Notes: generated by a model not told the origin, from the sequence alone. A stretch of DNA of 64,000 nucleotides from Blastocystis sp. Blastoise (GCA_039096225.1 JBBPEB010000003.1:1048001-1112000); one strand, 5' to 3'. Shown: positions 28,642-42,883, counted from the first letter of the stretch. Numbers and translations are program-made.

Positions 28642-31600
28642 TTAGAAGAACAATTGATATATACAGAAAACTAATGAAACAATCATAAATATACTTATAA
28701 TTCCTATAATAATAAATAAAGGGAGATAATCAGGAAATTGACCATAACTAATATTATTCTTATCATAATTTACATAAAATATCTTTTGAATATTTTGATT
28801 TTGATGATTTTTTATTTCTTTATAAAATTCAGGATTATCATTCACTAGTATATCTATAGAATGAGTTATAGTATTCAAAAGATCTTCTTGACATAGAATT
28901 CGATATAAAACTAGATATCCATCTGTTTTATATTCAGAATCAATAATATATAATCGATTTAAAGAAGGTAAATAGAACGTAGATAAATGTTGACTTATTA
29001 AGAATCGTAAATCTTCATAAGTCTGAGGATCAGAGAGAGAATCCATAGGTAATCCTTTATAATATATAGAAAATGTTAAATAAATAGAGTATTTCATAGG
29101 TATTTGAGTAATAGAACTATTTAAGCATCTTGTTGTATCAGCAGGTAACCATAATCCATTCATAGAATTCCTTAAGAAAGAACAATATCGTGATTGAATA
29201 CCTATATAACCAGAAGGACACCATTGAATAATTGTTGTATCTATAGATGTTTTATTCCATTCATATTCTTGTTGACAATATATATTTGATATATCTATTG
29301 TTATATTTATAGAAATAAAAGTATTAAATTTATTATGAAGTGAAATTTCAATTATTGAAGTATATACTTCAAGTGGAGTTCCAGAAAGAATACCTGTTAA
29401 TAAATCAAAAGAAATACCTTTTGGAAGTTTCCCTTTAATACTAAATCCAGTTATAAATCCACCTGAATAAGTAGGAATAACTATGGGGATCTTATGATAT
29501 ATCCATGCTTGAATAGAATAAAGAGGATAGGATAAAGAAAGTGGTATTAATTCACAATTTATTTGAGGTTCTTCCCAACCATGTAATACTGTACATTGAC
29601 GTGTTTTATTACCATAATAATGAATACTATCATCACAAGGAAGAACATTTATCGAATTCACAGGAGATTCGTTCCAAATAGTATCTTTTTCACAATATGT
29701 TCGAGTACAATTATTTATTATAGGTTCCCATTCTGCAATAGAATTACAATATCTATACATATATCCATTAAAATGAATAGTATCAGGACAAGAATGATAT
29801 CGATATGTATTTGAAGAAGTAGATTCCCAAAGAATAGTATCAATTTCTTCTTCTTCACACATATATCGTATACATTCTTTATGTATAGTTTCCCATTTCA
29901 TAGAAGAATTACAATAACGTGTTTGAATACCTTGATAATGAGAAGGACAAGGTAAAGTAATTAATGTATTTACTTTAGTTTGATTCCAAATACCATCAGA
30001 TTCACATAGATTATCTATACATGTATTTATAATAGTAGACCATTCATAAGTATTTGTACATTCTCTATAAAGTTCTCCATGAGTATCAAGAGGACAAATA
30101 GAAGTAAAACGATGATTTGATAATAAATCAGGCCATATTGTAATTGTATTATCATTATTATAATTCATAGTTTGATGACAATAGGAATGTACTTTAATAG
30201 TAAATTCTGTACATGAATAGATAAATGTAGTTTTCAGAATTCCACATATAATATAAGAAGTAGAAGAGAAAGAAGAAGTAGAACAAGAAAATATACCTGT
30301 ATTTGTATCAAATTGATAAGGAGATAAAGGTGAAGGAAATATACTAAATGATGAAAATAAAGAAGAAGAAGAAGATGAAGAAGGAGAAATTTGAATAGAA
30401 TCATTTTCATTATATAGATATTCACGTTTATCATAGTTAAGGAAATTATCTGATGTATATTGTATATCATAAGAAAAGAAAAGTGATGTTATCTGAAGAT
30501 AATCATTATTTATAGTATTCACTATATATAGAATAATTATAATGTTTATTATTTTGTTATTGTTATAATTATTATATTTATTATTATTTTTATTATAATA
30601 TTTATTATTATTTTATTATAATATTTATTATTATAATTATTATATACGAATAACTAATTGAATAGAATTCCAATAAACATGATTTGAAAGTAAATAAAAA
30701 GACTGAGATTGAACATTTTTTGTCCAATTTATATTTCTTTGTATATCAATAAGTATCCATTCATTTTCATTATCTGAACTACTTTTTATAGATCCAAATA
30801 AATTCCATGAAGTAGGAGAATATTTCTTTACACTATTTACTATTGTATATTTATTAAATAGATATTTTCTATATATAGATGAAATCATATAAAGAATATT
30901 GTCAATGAATTTTATTAAAATAAGTATATAAATTATTTATATATAAAAATATTAAAACAATATATATAGTATAAAATAATAATAGAATAGATTCATATAC
31001 GAAGGTCCATTAAAACGAATTGTAATTTTAGTATTAGCACTCTTTCCATAAAACATCGAATTATAAGAATTATCAAATAGATCAGAACATTGCCCATAAA
31101 AATCTATAGGCAATTTACTTCCAGGAGTACATGTTATAGATGATGGCATATATAGAGGAAGAAGATCTAAAAGAGAAAATAAAATATATATTAAATTCTT
31201 TTTTTATATATGAGATAAATAATAAAAATATAAAATATATACTATTAAAATCATGTTTTTCAATAATAATATTGAGTTTATCATCAATAGGATTTGATAA
31301 TGAATTTATATGTGTTTCTATTCCAAGAATATAAGATACAGAAGAATGAATAGAAAATAAAGAAAACGGGATTGATATTCTAAAGAAAAATTTATTTATA
31401 TAATTATAAAAGAGAATATATATATATAATGTTAGTTTTAAAAGAGAATTTAAAAAAACATTTAAAAAATATATATAAAATGAAAAAATAATTATTATTA
31501 TTGTTTACTTTATCCATTGTGGACGTTGAATATAAGTTGTTGCTAATGTAGAAGGAAGAATAGGAGTACTATATAAATAATATATATAATATAACATAAT

Positions 31601-32495
31601 AAAAAAATATTATATATATAAAATAATTACTTAGGTAAATAGATTCTATAGATTTCAATATTATTAAAATAAAGAATAGTGCCTAAAGAAGTAAAAAGAT
31701 GAATGATTATTCCTTGAATAGGATTATTTAGTTGAATTTTATATCGATAATAACGAGTTGTAGATTGTTTAGGAAAATGATTTATTGTTGTTTCTAACCA
31801 TTCTGAATTCGAAATCAATGAATTTATTCTCCAATTTGAATCATATTGAGATATATTAGTATATTGTATTAAAGAACTAGAATCCATTAAGAGAATTGAT
31901 AAAGATACTATATATAATATATAAACAAATATTTATATATACAATAAAAAGAATCAACTTTTCTTGTTAATGCTTTTTCTAAATTATAGTCAAAAGTAGT
32001 TCGAAATAATTCTATTTCATTATAACGAAAAATAAGGTATGCATTATCATAGATAGAATACCAACCACCAGGACTATATAGAAAAATTAAAAATAGTATC
32101 AAATAAATATGTGAAAGCAAAAATAGATAAAAAAGTGATGGAAAACATACCTAGAAAGCATTTCTATGAAATAATGATGGTTTTCTTTCATACAAACTGT
32201 GTCGTGATATGTTTTATACGTTTCACTCTCTATTGATTCATGAGAATAAATAATAGTCCCATCCTCTGTAGTATCGTGAATAATCCAAGTCTCATTTGTT
32301 CCATATATACCTATTTGGCGTTCCATATTTATTTCAATTTCATCGTTAGAACACTCAGATACCACTATAGACATATAAAAAAGTTCATTCAGATGAAGAA
32401 TGGCAGAATTGTGTTGTTTCAGTAGTAGAGAAGGATAGAAATATACCGATAACAATGAAATACAGCCAAAGAATAATGAATTTCATGGCTTTCAT
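28642..32495 (-). CDS. Type I membrane protein with Cys-rich receptor-like modules and Ig-like cadherin-type modules
   Basis: The start MKAMKFIILWLYFIVI at 32495 is a signal peptide, followed by about eight exons. The last and largest exon covers 30522-28642. That exon holds at least five Cys modules of the form 'C...W......CP..y.G...R.C....W......C' (for example LPCPSHYQGIQTRYC, and CPDTIHFNGYMYRYC). These resemble hormone-receptor-type (HRM) or sushi-like modules. Two segments, YQFDTNTGIFSC and GISFDLLTGILSGTP, fit putative-Ig (He_PIG) repeats. A single membrane span, LPLFIIIGIISIFMIVSLVF, and an eight-residue tail (CIYQLFF end) finish the protein, so signalling would need partners. N-terminal exons (NDEIEINMERQIGIYG; GGWYSIYDNAYLIF) are less clear. 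Surface binding or adhesion is inferred. Exon edges between 30.6 and 32.1 kb are approximate. Confidence 0.7.
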
Positions 32496-32916
32496 GATAA
32501 TAAAGAATAAAAAAATATATTTTTACAAAAAGGAGTTTTTTTTCTAGTTTTTCAAACGTAATAAAATAAATACTTTAAGATGGTTTACTAATAATATAAA
32601 AATATTTTTTATGTGAATAACAACTTTGTTGACATTGTTCACACATTAACACACAACGAATGTTACACATAAAAAAAAGTAATGACATTAAAAAAAGTAT
32701 TTGAAACGAATTATTCACATTTTTTTATCATACATATAATAGACATACATTAGAATGATCGAAAAATACAAAATAAAAAGGAGAGATTTCGTAGAATACA
32801 CAAATTAGAAACATAAAGATGAATAATAGTATTTAAATAATAAAACAAATGAAAATAAGAATGAAGGAATACTTTATGAAAAATAAAATAAAGAAATTAT
32901 GACAATGAAATAAAAA
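32496..32916. other. Intergenic
   Basis: About 420 bp between two minus-strand genes. It contains a stretch rich in CACA/GTTGAC-like sequence at 32620-32670 but no recognised element. Confidence 0.4.
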
Positions 32917-34010
32917 TTAGTTTGAGAAAACGAATAAATCATGGAAGAAAGTCTTGTATCGTTCTTTATTATAGATTTGAACAATTTTATTTAATGAAAT
33001 ATAGAATGAACTAGCTTCATTATACTCTTGAAAAGTAGAAGGATGATTCTTTGAGAAACGTTTTAAATACATGTTATTTAATAATTCTAACATAAGTAGA
33101 ACAGGAATCATATATGTAAGCATGAGTGTAAGACGTGAAATAGCTATATTTCCATATCTATAAATAGAATTATAAAATATATTTTATGAATTTTATTAAA
33201 AAAAAATAATCTTATATATATATATATATACGAAATAAAGAACCATGAGAAAAGACTAATAATCCATAAAAAGAGTTCAACAAGCATTATATTTATATAG
33301 AATGATGAAATGTATAAAGAATTAAAGAAAGAATTCATAATATTAAAATAATAATATGTTAATATTATTATTATATATATATAAAGGATATTATAGGAAG
33401 TATTTTGAATTGATAGAGAATAAAAGAAACAATAATAGAAATTTGAACTGTTAATTTAGCAATTGTGAATAAAGACAAAAATACATGTGTCCATAAAGGA
33501 AATAAACATAATTGATAAAAAACATATATTGTGAATAACTATATAAAGATATATATATATTAATAATAATAAAATAATTATAATATATTAAATAATAAAT
33601 AAAAAAATAATAATAATAAATAAACATAAAAGAAGACTTAAAGCGAGTGTGAATCTATAATTCATAACAAATGCTTTTGATTCTAACCATTTAATCCATG
33701 TTGTTTCATTTGTTATTTTACGAATAAATTCTTCACAACTCATATCAGGACGATAAAGACGAGCAACATCAACTTCTTTTAATGAAATCGTAAAACTATT
33801 ATAATCAAATGCATTCGATTCATTATTTGATTCTGTTCTTGATAGAGAAGGTGAATTTTGAGTTTCTGTTGGACGACTATAGTTTCATATAGATAATTAA
33901 GATAAAGAAGAAGACAAACAGAGATTGTGAAGCTTCAACGTCTGAACTATCTCTATAAAATTAAGAATGAGAAAAATAACTATAGAAAAATACGTTTTTT
34001 CTGTACTCAT
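32917..34010 (-). CDS. Multi-pass membrane protein, unknown family
   Basis: The start at 34010 (MSTEK) is chosen because short GT-AG introns then join TDSSDVEASQSL and RPTETQNSPSLSRTESNN in frame. A soluble part follows (SFTISLKEVDVARLYR, CEEFIRKITNETTWIKWLESK), then about five or six hydrophobic segments: YRFTLALSLL, LFTIYVFYQLCLFPLW, FLSLFTIAKLTVQISIIVSF, SSFYINIMLVELFLWIISLF, and ISRLTLMLTYMIPVLLMLEL. The tail is soluble (FSKNHPSTFQEYNEASSF) and ends at TAA 32917. One intron (33312-33391) is AT-AC. I do not recognise the family. Transporter, channel or GPCR-like folds cannot be told apart. Conserved-looking 'SF-LKEVDVARLYR' and 'W..WL' before the first span may help identify it. Confidence 0.6.
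33312..33391 (-). other. U12-type AT-AC intron in the multi-pass membrane protein gene
   Basis: On the minus strand the upstream exon ends FKILPI at 33392. The intron begins ATATCCTTT (33391-33383), has TTCTTTAAT at 33329-33321, and ends AC at 33313-33312, about 10 nt after the branch A. Joining gives FKILPI-ISSFYINIMLVEL in phase 0, continuous with the transmembrane pattern. Donor and branch are the same nine-base sequences as in the 529-619 intron on the other strand. Confidence 0.85.
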
Positions 34011-34634
34011 TTGATTGATAATCTATAGAAATCAAGTGAATCAGATACTTAAAATAAAAATAGCTGATGTATATGAATGAAGGAGACATCACAAACAAAA
34101 TAAAAAAGAAATGCATGAAAAACATTGAATATAAAAACTTCATATGATATATAATTGACTTCATCTTGCATAAGAATCAATTAGATAATTAGAAAAAAGA
34201 AAGATGAGTCATGATCAAAAAGAAAAGGACGAGAAAAAGAGATCATTTTGATATGAACAGATAGACAATACACAAGAAAAACAAAATAATATATATTTAC
34301 TGTGTTTGAATGAGACTAAGTGCTTAAATCTAATATCAAATTAGTGAACGAATTATTGTTGTACTGATGGAAAACTGCTTCATTTTTGAGAAAGACCCGT
34401 GAGGAATTATAAAAAAATGAAATCTCGGCTTTTAGGGGGAAATAATATTTTTGGGGAAATAAATTACTGAATAAGTCTGAATATATTTTGAGTGTTCTCA
34501 GTTCTCTTCAACGTGTTTCAGACAAATATTCAAATATTTGTTTAATTATTTTCATCTGTTTGCTTGATATATCGTTAAATATATCTTTAATAATTTTAAA
34601 ATACTTTGTATTCTGTAAATAGAATTGAAAAATC
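34011..34634. promoter_or_regulatory. Divergent promoter region
   Basis: About 620 bp between divergent starts. A run of G (TTTTAGGGGG, near 34431-34440) and moderately less AT-rich sequence is seen at 34380-34460; no element is named. Confidence 0.4.
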
Positions 34635-37155
34635 ATGGAAATAAACAAAGAAGACTCATTTACGTCTAAAGCTATTGGAAGAAATCGAAGAAGAACTGTT
34701 CTTGATCATATAGAGGACTCGAAAGAACAAAAGGTGAATTTAAATTCAGAAGAATCGAAAACAAATAATGAATTACCAGAAAAAAGTGTTTCTGCACCCA
34801 TACCACGTTCCTCTACTCATGTATATTTTATTATTTAGATGCTAATTGATTCATGAATGTCATTCATTAATTATTTAAATATGTATGTTTCTATAGGATT
34901 TCATGAATTCGTCGTTACAAGTGGAAGAAGTAATTTTACTACATAAAAAATACTTTATTTATTGTATTGATTATAGATTTACTATTCAAATAAACCTATT
35001 TTATCCAATTCTTATCCAAAACAACAATTTAATCCTGTTTCTTCAAATAATAATAATAATAATCTTCAAGATGCTTCACCAGTCGATGGTATATTATTAT
35101 TTTTATTACTTATATATATATTTTTATATAGATTCAGATAATACAGTTCGTACATTAACTTATGAAGAACAAGAAGAGTATATATATATATATATATTAT
35201 TATGTATATATTCATATAATTAGTTCATTCTTTGAGAATCAGCCAGATATACAATTACCATCAATAAATACGATTCCAATTCATTCAACTAAAGGTATAG
35301 TATTTCATTTAAATAATTAATAAATATTGTTTATACTAAAAAAACTATTTATATATATAGATGATACATTTTTAGTTGAAGAAATCGAGACAGTTCCTCA
35401 AAGTGATCAAGATAGAACAAGAGATGAACAAATGATGGAGCAAAGTATATATGTAATGAATAATAAAATCATGGAAAATCCACCTCCTTCATTTATAAAG
35501 AATATTATTAATAATAATAATAATATAAATGATAATAATAATAATATAAATGATAATAATAATAGTAATAATTATAATAACAATAATATAAATGATAATA
35601 ATAACAATACTACTATTGATGGTGTTATCAAAGAGCCAATGTCTCCAGAAACATTTTTATTATCAATTCCTCCTCCTACACCCATAACGAATAAAACAAT
35701 ATATGATTCTGATTTCTTTGAACCTGATTCTACTATACAATCTACTAATAATCTTGTTGATAATACAAAAAGTATTAATATTATATCTAAAGAATCCTCT
35801 TCTTCTAAAGATAATAATCCATCTATAAAACTAAATTCTTATTCAAATCCTATAAATACAAATTCAAATACTTTTTCTTCTTCTATTCCTATATCTTCTT
35901 CTTCTGTTCCTTTAATAAAGAGTAATAATATGAATATATCAATTTCTCCTTCTCCTCTTATTCTTACTGATTCTATCAATATGAATAATAATGATCTTTA
36001 TACAACTGTATTAGATGATTCTCAAAGTATAGATGACTCTGTACAATTAAATATTAATAATAATAAAAATACTCTTTTAAATCCAAATAATCAATTAAAT
36101 AATATCAATACTATTTCAAAATCTACAAATAATATATTAATAAATAATAACGAGAATAATGTTATTAATAATAATAATACTGACTTACATTCTCTATCTG
36201 TTCCTGTAGAAATAGTTAACTCAAATGAAGGTATATTAAATAATGTAAAAGAATCTAATAATAATTCTATTCCACTCTCTTATTTAACTTTAAAACCTAT
36301 TCCTTTGTCTTCTTCAACTTCTTCTTCCGTTAAAGTGATATCAAACACATTAACAGAACAAACACACTTATTCTCAGAATCACCTCATTTTAAATCAAAT
36401 AATAATAATATTAATAATAATAATAATAATAAAGAAACTACTACTACTCCATTATTGTTTTCTACACCTATTACTACTTTTATTTCTAATGATATTGATA
36501 AAAATAGTATTTCAACGAATATTAATAATAATAATAATAATAATAATATGAATACAGTTATTCCTCAAGTTATCAATGATGTCAATAACAATAATATTAA
36601 TAAATTATCTTCAAATAATATACAATCTAAATCTATACCTATATCTTCTATTCCTTCTTTATCTCATGAAATACCTATGGAAACATCTTCTCAAGTTAAT
36701 AATAATCCTATAGAAACATTAGATGAATCGAATTCTATTTCGAATTCAAATCAAAATTCCAATTCTAATTTAAATTCTAATTTAAATTCCAATTCTATTT
36801 CGAATTCTAATTTAAATTCTATTTCTCAAGATACATTATTTTCTACATCATCAATTCAACCTTATGAACAAGAACAAAAGCAAACAATTTATATAAATAA
36901 TATTCAAAAAGAAGAAAATAGTATTGAAAAGCCAATACTATCGATATCATTAAATGAAAAAAATAATGATATCAATAAACAATCCATAAATGAAATAAAT
37001 AATGAAAATATAAATCCTATTCCTTTATCTCCTATTGATTCTACTACAAATACGTCAGTCTCAATGTCTTATATAGAATCTCCAGAAACATTAAAAGATA
37101 ATAATAATAATAATAATAAATATAATACTACTGCTACTACTACTACTACTAATAC

Positions 37156-37189
<34 letters not shown>

Positions 37190-40100
37190 GAAAATCAAGA
37201 TGCTATTAGTAATGAATTACCAATACATGATGTTTCTTCTTCAAAAACACCTACAAATCAATCAAATGATGATTACTTACAATATATTGTATATATATAT
37301 ATTAATATTAATAATAATATATATAGTCAAAAGCGTTAGAGACTTTCGAAACAAATATTAATATACAATTAGTATATATATATTATATATATATAGTTAT
37401 CTATTTATATATGTATATAGAGTTTTCAGATGAGTGAGTTAAAATCGAATCAAAAATCATTTTTCCAGGAAACTAGTTCTTATATTGGAAATGCAATAAA
37501 AACAATAGACAATTCTTTAGATCAACATATATATTCAATACTATCTGAAATAGACAGTAAGAAAAATGAGAGTAAAGATGAAAATAATAATCATAACGAA
37601 AATAATAATAATGTAGTTAATACTAAAGATATAGTGGAAAAAAATAATATAACGAATACAAATACTGTACAAATGGATAATAATAATAATATAGATGATA
37701 ATAATAATAAGATATATGATAATACAATACATACAAATAGTAATAATATAAATACAAAAACACGATCTACTATGTCTATTAATACTACTTCAAATAATGA
37801 TAATAATAATATAAATAATACTAACAATCAAAACAAATCAACAAATACTCCGTCATCAACAACAAATGAGCGTCATCAACTTGAACAACAAATAAGATTG
37901 TCTTCAAATTATGAAGAACTATTAGATCTCTTAATTGATATGTATACATATATATATATTTATTTAATTATAATTCTATTTATATTTTCTTTAAAATAAT
38001 AATCTAATGAATAATAAAATTATTAGGAAGAAGATAACACTGCAGAATTCGATAGAAGATCGTCAGCGATGGTTTTATGTGGAATATAGAATTCTAAAAG
38101 AACGATATAAGACTTTATTTAATTCACAAAATAGTTCTGTAAATATATTAGAATATTTAATCTACTTTATATATATATATAGGAAATAGACTTATTACTA
38201 AATAATTGGGTAGAGAAACAAAATGAAGAATTAGATGTATGTATATATATATATTTAGAATTCATTTTTATTTTTTTGTATACTTATTATATATATAGTT
38301 ATATATTCGTCAATCATTATTAAATTTATATTATTCACTTCATCTTCTTCATAATATATATAATCAAAATATATCCCAAGGTATATATATATTTATTATT
38401 ATTATTATTTCTATTATATATATAGAAGAGTTTAAATCTTTTATTCAAGAAGATATTCAAGGTTATATGGATAAAGATGTATATATTAATATATATAATA
38501 ATATAATATATATATATATAGTTTCCTGAAGATTTTGCTTATCGTCAATATCAATTATATGCATATACTAATAAATCACTTCAATCACTTATACATACTT
38601 CTTCTTCTTCTATAGTATCTCCAGTTATATCATTATTTCCTTCGAATCCTGTTCTGAATCTTGCTGAAAATATTCAGACTTCTTCTTTATATTTTACAGA
38701 TAGTCATATTCCTTTTGGATCTCTTAATAGAAATCCTTCTTTTGATATGTATAAATATATACCTAATGGAATATATAATGAAAATAATAATAATGAAGGC
38801 AATATTAATAATAATGAAGGCAATAATAATAATAATGAAAATAATGAAGACAATAAAGACAATGAAGATAATAATAACAATAAAGACCATGAAGACAATA
38901 ATATAAACAATTATAATAATAATAATAATACTCTTCAAGTTCGATTAAAAGATATATATATAAATAATACTAGTATGACAATACATAATAATAATTCAGA
39001 TGAATCTAGATCGAATTCTTCTCCTTCTATTTCTCAAGATAATCATGGGAATATAATGGAATCAAATAATTCTGAAGATCTTCAAAATACATCTATAAAT
39101 ACACGTCTTACAGTAAGTGAAGTAACTACAGGAGATAAAACAGGAATAAGTATAGAAGATCATGGAATCACTACATTTATAAGTCCTATTAAACAAAGAA
39201 ATACTATTACTTCTATTCATATAGATGATGTTATACCATTTACACCTCAAAAAACAAGAGAACAAATAGAACATGAAAAACAATTAGAAAGAGAGAATAA
39301 TAATAATAAAGATAATTCTATATTAAAAGAAAATGATTTATATACTACTGTAGCTGAAGATACAAGTGAAGAAGAAGAAAATAATAATAATAATAATAAT
39401 ATATTTATTACTCCAAAGAAGAATATACAAAGAAAGGATACAACTATAAATACTATATATAAACAATCTTTAGATTCTATTGTAGAAGAGAATAATTCTC
39501 AAAAAGATATAAATCAAAAAGAGAGTATATATTATTATATTTTATTATATTATATCTGATAATATTGTTATTTATTATATATATTATATGTAGATTTTAG
39601 GATACCTTCAACTCTAGATGCTATTTCTATTGAACGTCTTCCTTCTATTGATAGTGATAGTGATAATAATAGTGATAATAATAGTGATATTAGTGATAAT
39701 AGTGATAATAGTGATACTACTACTAATAATACTACTGATCAATATCTTTCTATTCAAGACTTAGATAATGATGTATATATATAAATATATTATTTATTTT
39801 ATTCATTTTATTATTATTAATAATAATAAAAATTATTTCTATAGCCATTTATTGAAGTTTTATCATTTTCTAATTCTTTATTTTATGAAAACTTTATTAA
39901 ATATATGTCCTATGTATTAAATATAAATGGTATGTATTATTATTATTATTTTTTTTTATTATTTTATTATTATTATTTTTTTTTTAATTATATATATATA
40001 TAATAGGTACAATAATATCTCAAAGTATTCCTTATATATCTTCTGAAGCATTTGAAAAAGGTAGAATTATGATGAAATCAAATATATTTAAGAAAAATAT

Positions 40101-40666
40101 CTCTCTTTTTGAACAATTATTAACATCTCTTATTGAATATAATATGGTATAGTTTTATATATATTATTTATATTATATTTATATTATTTATATATATATA
40201 TATATTATATTTATAGGTAGTAAATATAGATTCCAAGAATTCATCACTTATAGAGAATTATCATTATGAATCGAAAACAGTTATTTCTTCAGATGAATTA
40301 ATTGTATATATATATATATATATTATAAAATTTATATATTATTTATAATAGTATATTTATCATAAATTTATAATTTGATGTTACTCTATATATATATAGA
40401 AAAAGATAAAGAGTCAAATAGATTCATGGAATCAATTATATATAAAGCATTATATAGAGTCTCCTATTCCTTATAATGAGAATGAATATTATATGTCCTA
40501 TACAGAAGATTTATGTAGAGAACAAATGAATACTAATGAATTATTATGGAATAAACAATTCTGTACGATTCAATTACATATAATAAGAAGCTTTGCAGAT
40601 GATATATTTAATGATATAATTAACGAAGAAACTCAATCTATTCAAGACCTATTCAATTGGAAATAA
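34635..40666 (+). CDS. Very Asn/Ser-rich protein with C-terminal helical region, unknown
   Basis: The start MEINKEDSFTSKAIGRNRRR at 34635 leads through some fifteen to twenty exons to FNWK and TAA at 40664-40666. The largest exon (about 35360-37290) is almost entirely Asn, Ser and Thr with short islands such as VKEPMSPETFLLSIPPP and ESPETLKDN. A second half begins SELKSNQKSFFQETSSYIGN and has helical exons: LEQQIRLSSNYEELLDLL, DRQRWFYVEYRILKERYKTL, LLLNNWVEKQNEELD, QSLLNLYYSLHLLHNIY and LCREQMNTNELLWNKQF. These suggest a mostly helical, possibly coiled-coil, scaffold. No catalytic motif is seen. It may be two adjacent genes, since the junction near 37330-37430 uses very short exons. The Asn tracts are in frame in exons here, unlike the intronic AAT repeats elsewhere. 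Confidence 0.5.
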
Positions 40667-41340
40667 TACATATATTAAGAATATGTATTTATTATTCTAT
40701 TTTTTTCTATTTTCTATTTTTTTCATATTTTTCTTAATTAGTTAATCATATTTATTTAGTTTTTTTATATCACATTTTTGATTAAATATGTCTTTTATAT
40801 ATAACAATAATGAGATATATTAGATTGCTTTATATTTTTTATTGAGATTTGTATAACATATAGTGATTTCAAAGAAGAACATATTTTATTTATATGTATA
40901 TATAAATATTTTTTTATTATTTTAGTTATTAATATAATATATATATATAAACTAGAAGAAATTTAAAATGCAGAATATTGTATTATATATGTTAACAGTT
41001 TATTATATATAAGAATTGCTATGAAAATAATATTTATATATGTTAATAACAATTTCATTAATTATAATATCCTATTTAAATAATAGTAAAAAACACTTTT
41101 AGTGAAATTATGTCTAAAAATGATTTATAGCAAACTTTAAAAAGTCATATATTTAATTGTTGAATATTGCATACATTCATATATAGAAATAGAAAAATTA
41201 TTATAATAAAATATAAAACAAACGAATATAAAAAAAATAGATGAAAAAACACAAAAAATAATCTACAATACATTATACACAAAAAATGTAAAAAATATGA
41301 ATATATATTATATATATATTATATATATATATATATATAA
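40667..41340. other. Intergenic between convergent genes
   Basis: About 670 bp of AT-rich DNA with no coding signal; (AT) runs near the end. Confidence 0.6.
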
Positions 41341-41412
41341 TTATCTTCTTGAAGTTGTTGTTTTTTTCGCTTTTTGAAGTCGTTTCATAAGACGAGAATA
41401 ACCTGTTTCTTT

Positions 41413-41479
<67 letters not shown>

Positions 41480-41615
41480 AACTTTTTGATTAAGAGAAGG
41501 ATCATTTTCAACATTTTTATAAAAAGACATAACAGGAGCTCTATATATTAATAATTATAATATATATAATATATATACTGTGGAATAAGAGCATGAACAG
41601 CAGAATTATTTGGAT

Positions 41616-41694
<79 letters not shown>

Positions 41695-42883
41695 CATATC
41701 TATGAACAGGGGCATATAATAAAGCATCCTTCTTTCTATCTTTAACTCTATCCTATATATATATATATATATATATAAAATAAAAATTAAAATTTTTAAA
41801 TTATTAGATAAAAAACTCATATATATATATATATACAATTTGTTGAGAAGTAATATCTCTATCAACAGTTTCTTTTTGTATATTTGATAACCATAATTTA
41901 ATTACATTTATAATTAATTTTTGATTTTCAGGAGTTTCTTGTGAATTTTTTGATAATTTTAAAAGTGTTTTTCCAAGTGTTGTTTCTTTCATAGTTTCTT
42001 TACTTATATATGTTTGTTTTGCTAATAATTTATATATAGTTTCACGAACCTAAAAAAAAATTGAATGATAAAATAAGTATAATAAAATAATAATAACAAC
42101 ATTATTAAAACATAGAAATATCTATAAATAAAAATAATAAGAAATTAATATATGTACAGAAAACGGAGGTAATCCTTTATCTAAAGTTAACCATCTATCC
42201 ATTTCTCGTAGAAATCCTTGTTTATAACATCTATATAATAATTATAATATGTAAAAAAAAAGATATAAATTATTAAAAAAATAATAAATTATTAAAAAAA
42301 AGAAAAGAAATTAAATTACTCAGTAACAAACGCTTTATTGACTAAAGTAGTTTCTAATTCAGCTAATAAAGCAATACGACGAAGTGGAGGTTGATTATTT
42401 TCTATGGATAGTTTATCAGCATCACCAGCATCCATTAATTTAGCCATAAAAGACTATAGAAACAAACATATATGCAATCATTATAATTTTATGCATATAT
42501 ATCTATCATACAGTAGCCTGTTCTGAAAGTGCTCTTTCCATTTTTTCATCTTTTGTTAATTTACGTTCAGAACTTTTTCCTTTTTTACGTTTTTGTTCAT
42601 TCGTGTTTGTTTGACCATCAGTTTCGCCTGTTTCTTCTTCTTCTTCACTATTTTCATCAGCACTATTATCAAATAAATTATCAATTTGATCATTATGATC
42701 TTCATCATTCTCTATTGGATCATGCATGACATTGTCACCCGTATGAATATTTTCATCTTCATCATCATCATCAGCAAAAGGATCGATTTCATCATCTTCA
42801 CTATCATGAGCTTGTGTTTCTTGATTATTTTCTTCTTCAGAAACAGACTGATCAATCTTATCATCTTCCCCGGTAGAACTCAT
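41341..42883 (-). CDS. IWS1: IWS1/Spn1-like transcription elongation factor
   Basis: The start [14 protein letters not shown] at 42883 opens a first exon (42883-42512) rich in Asp/Glu with [14 protein letters not shown] and a basic [11 protein letters not shown] block, as in IWS1 proteins. The conserved TFIIS N-terminal-type domain follows over four exons: [104 protein letters not shown]. The end is [15 protein letters not shown] and TAA at 41341-41343. IWS1 binds SPT6 and the RNA polymerase II elongation complex in the nucleus and links elongation with mRNA processing. Introns are unusual: one is an almost pure TA run without an AG acceptor (41618-41690). The gene is divergent from the NAA50-like gene with 224 bp between starts. 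Confidence 0.9.
41618..41690. repeat. (AT)n run forming a whole intron, no AG acceptor
   Basis: 73 bp of pure AT alternation. On the minus strand it separates HRYEG (donor G|GTATAT) from [13 protein letters not shown]. Frame restoration requires an acceptor at TATATGG, which lacks AG. Confidence 0.8.
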
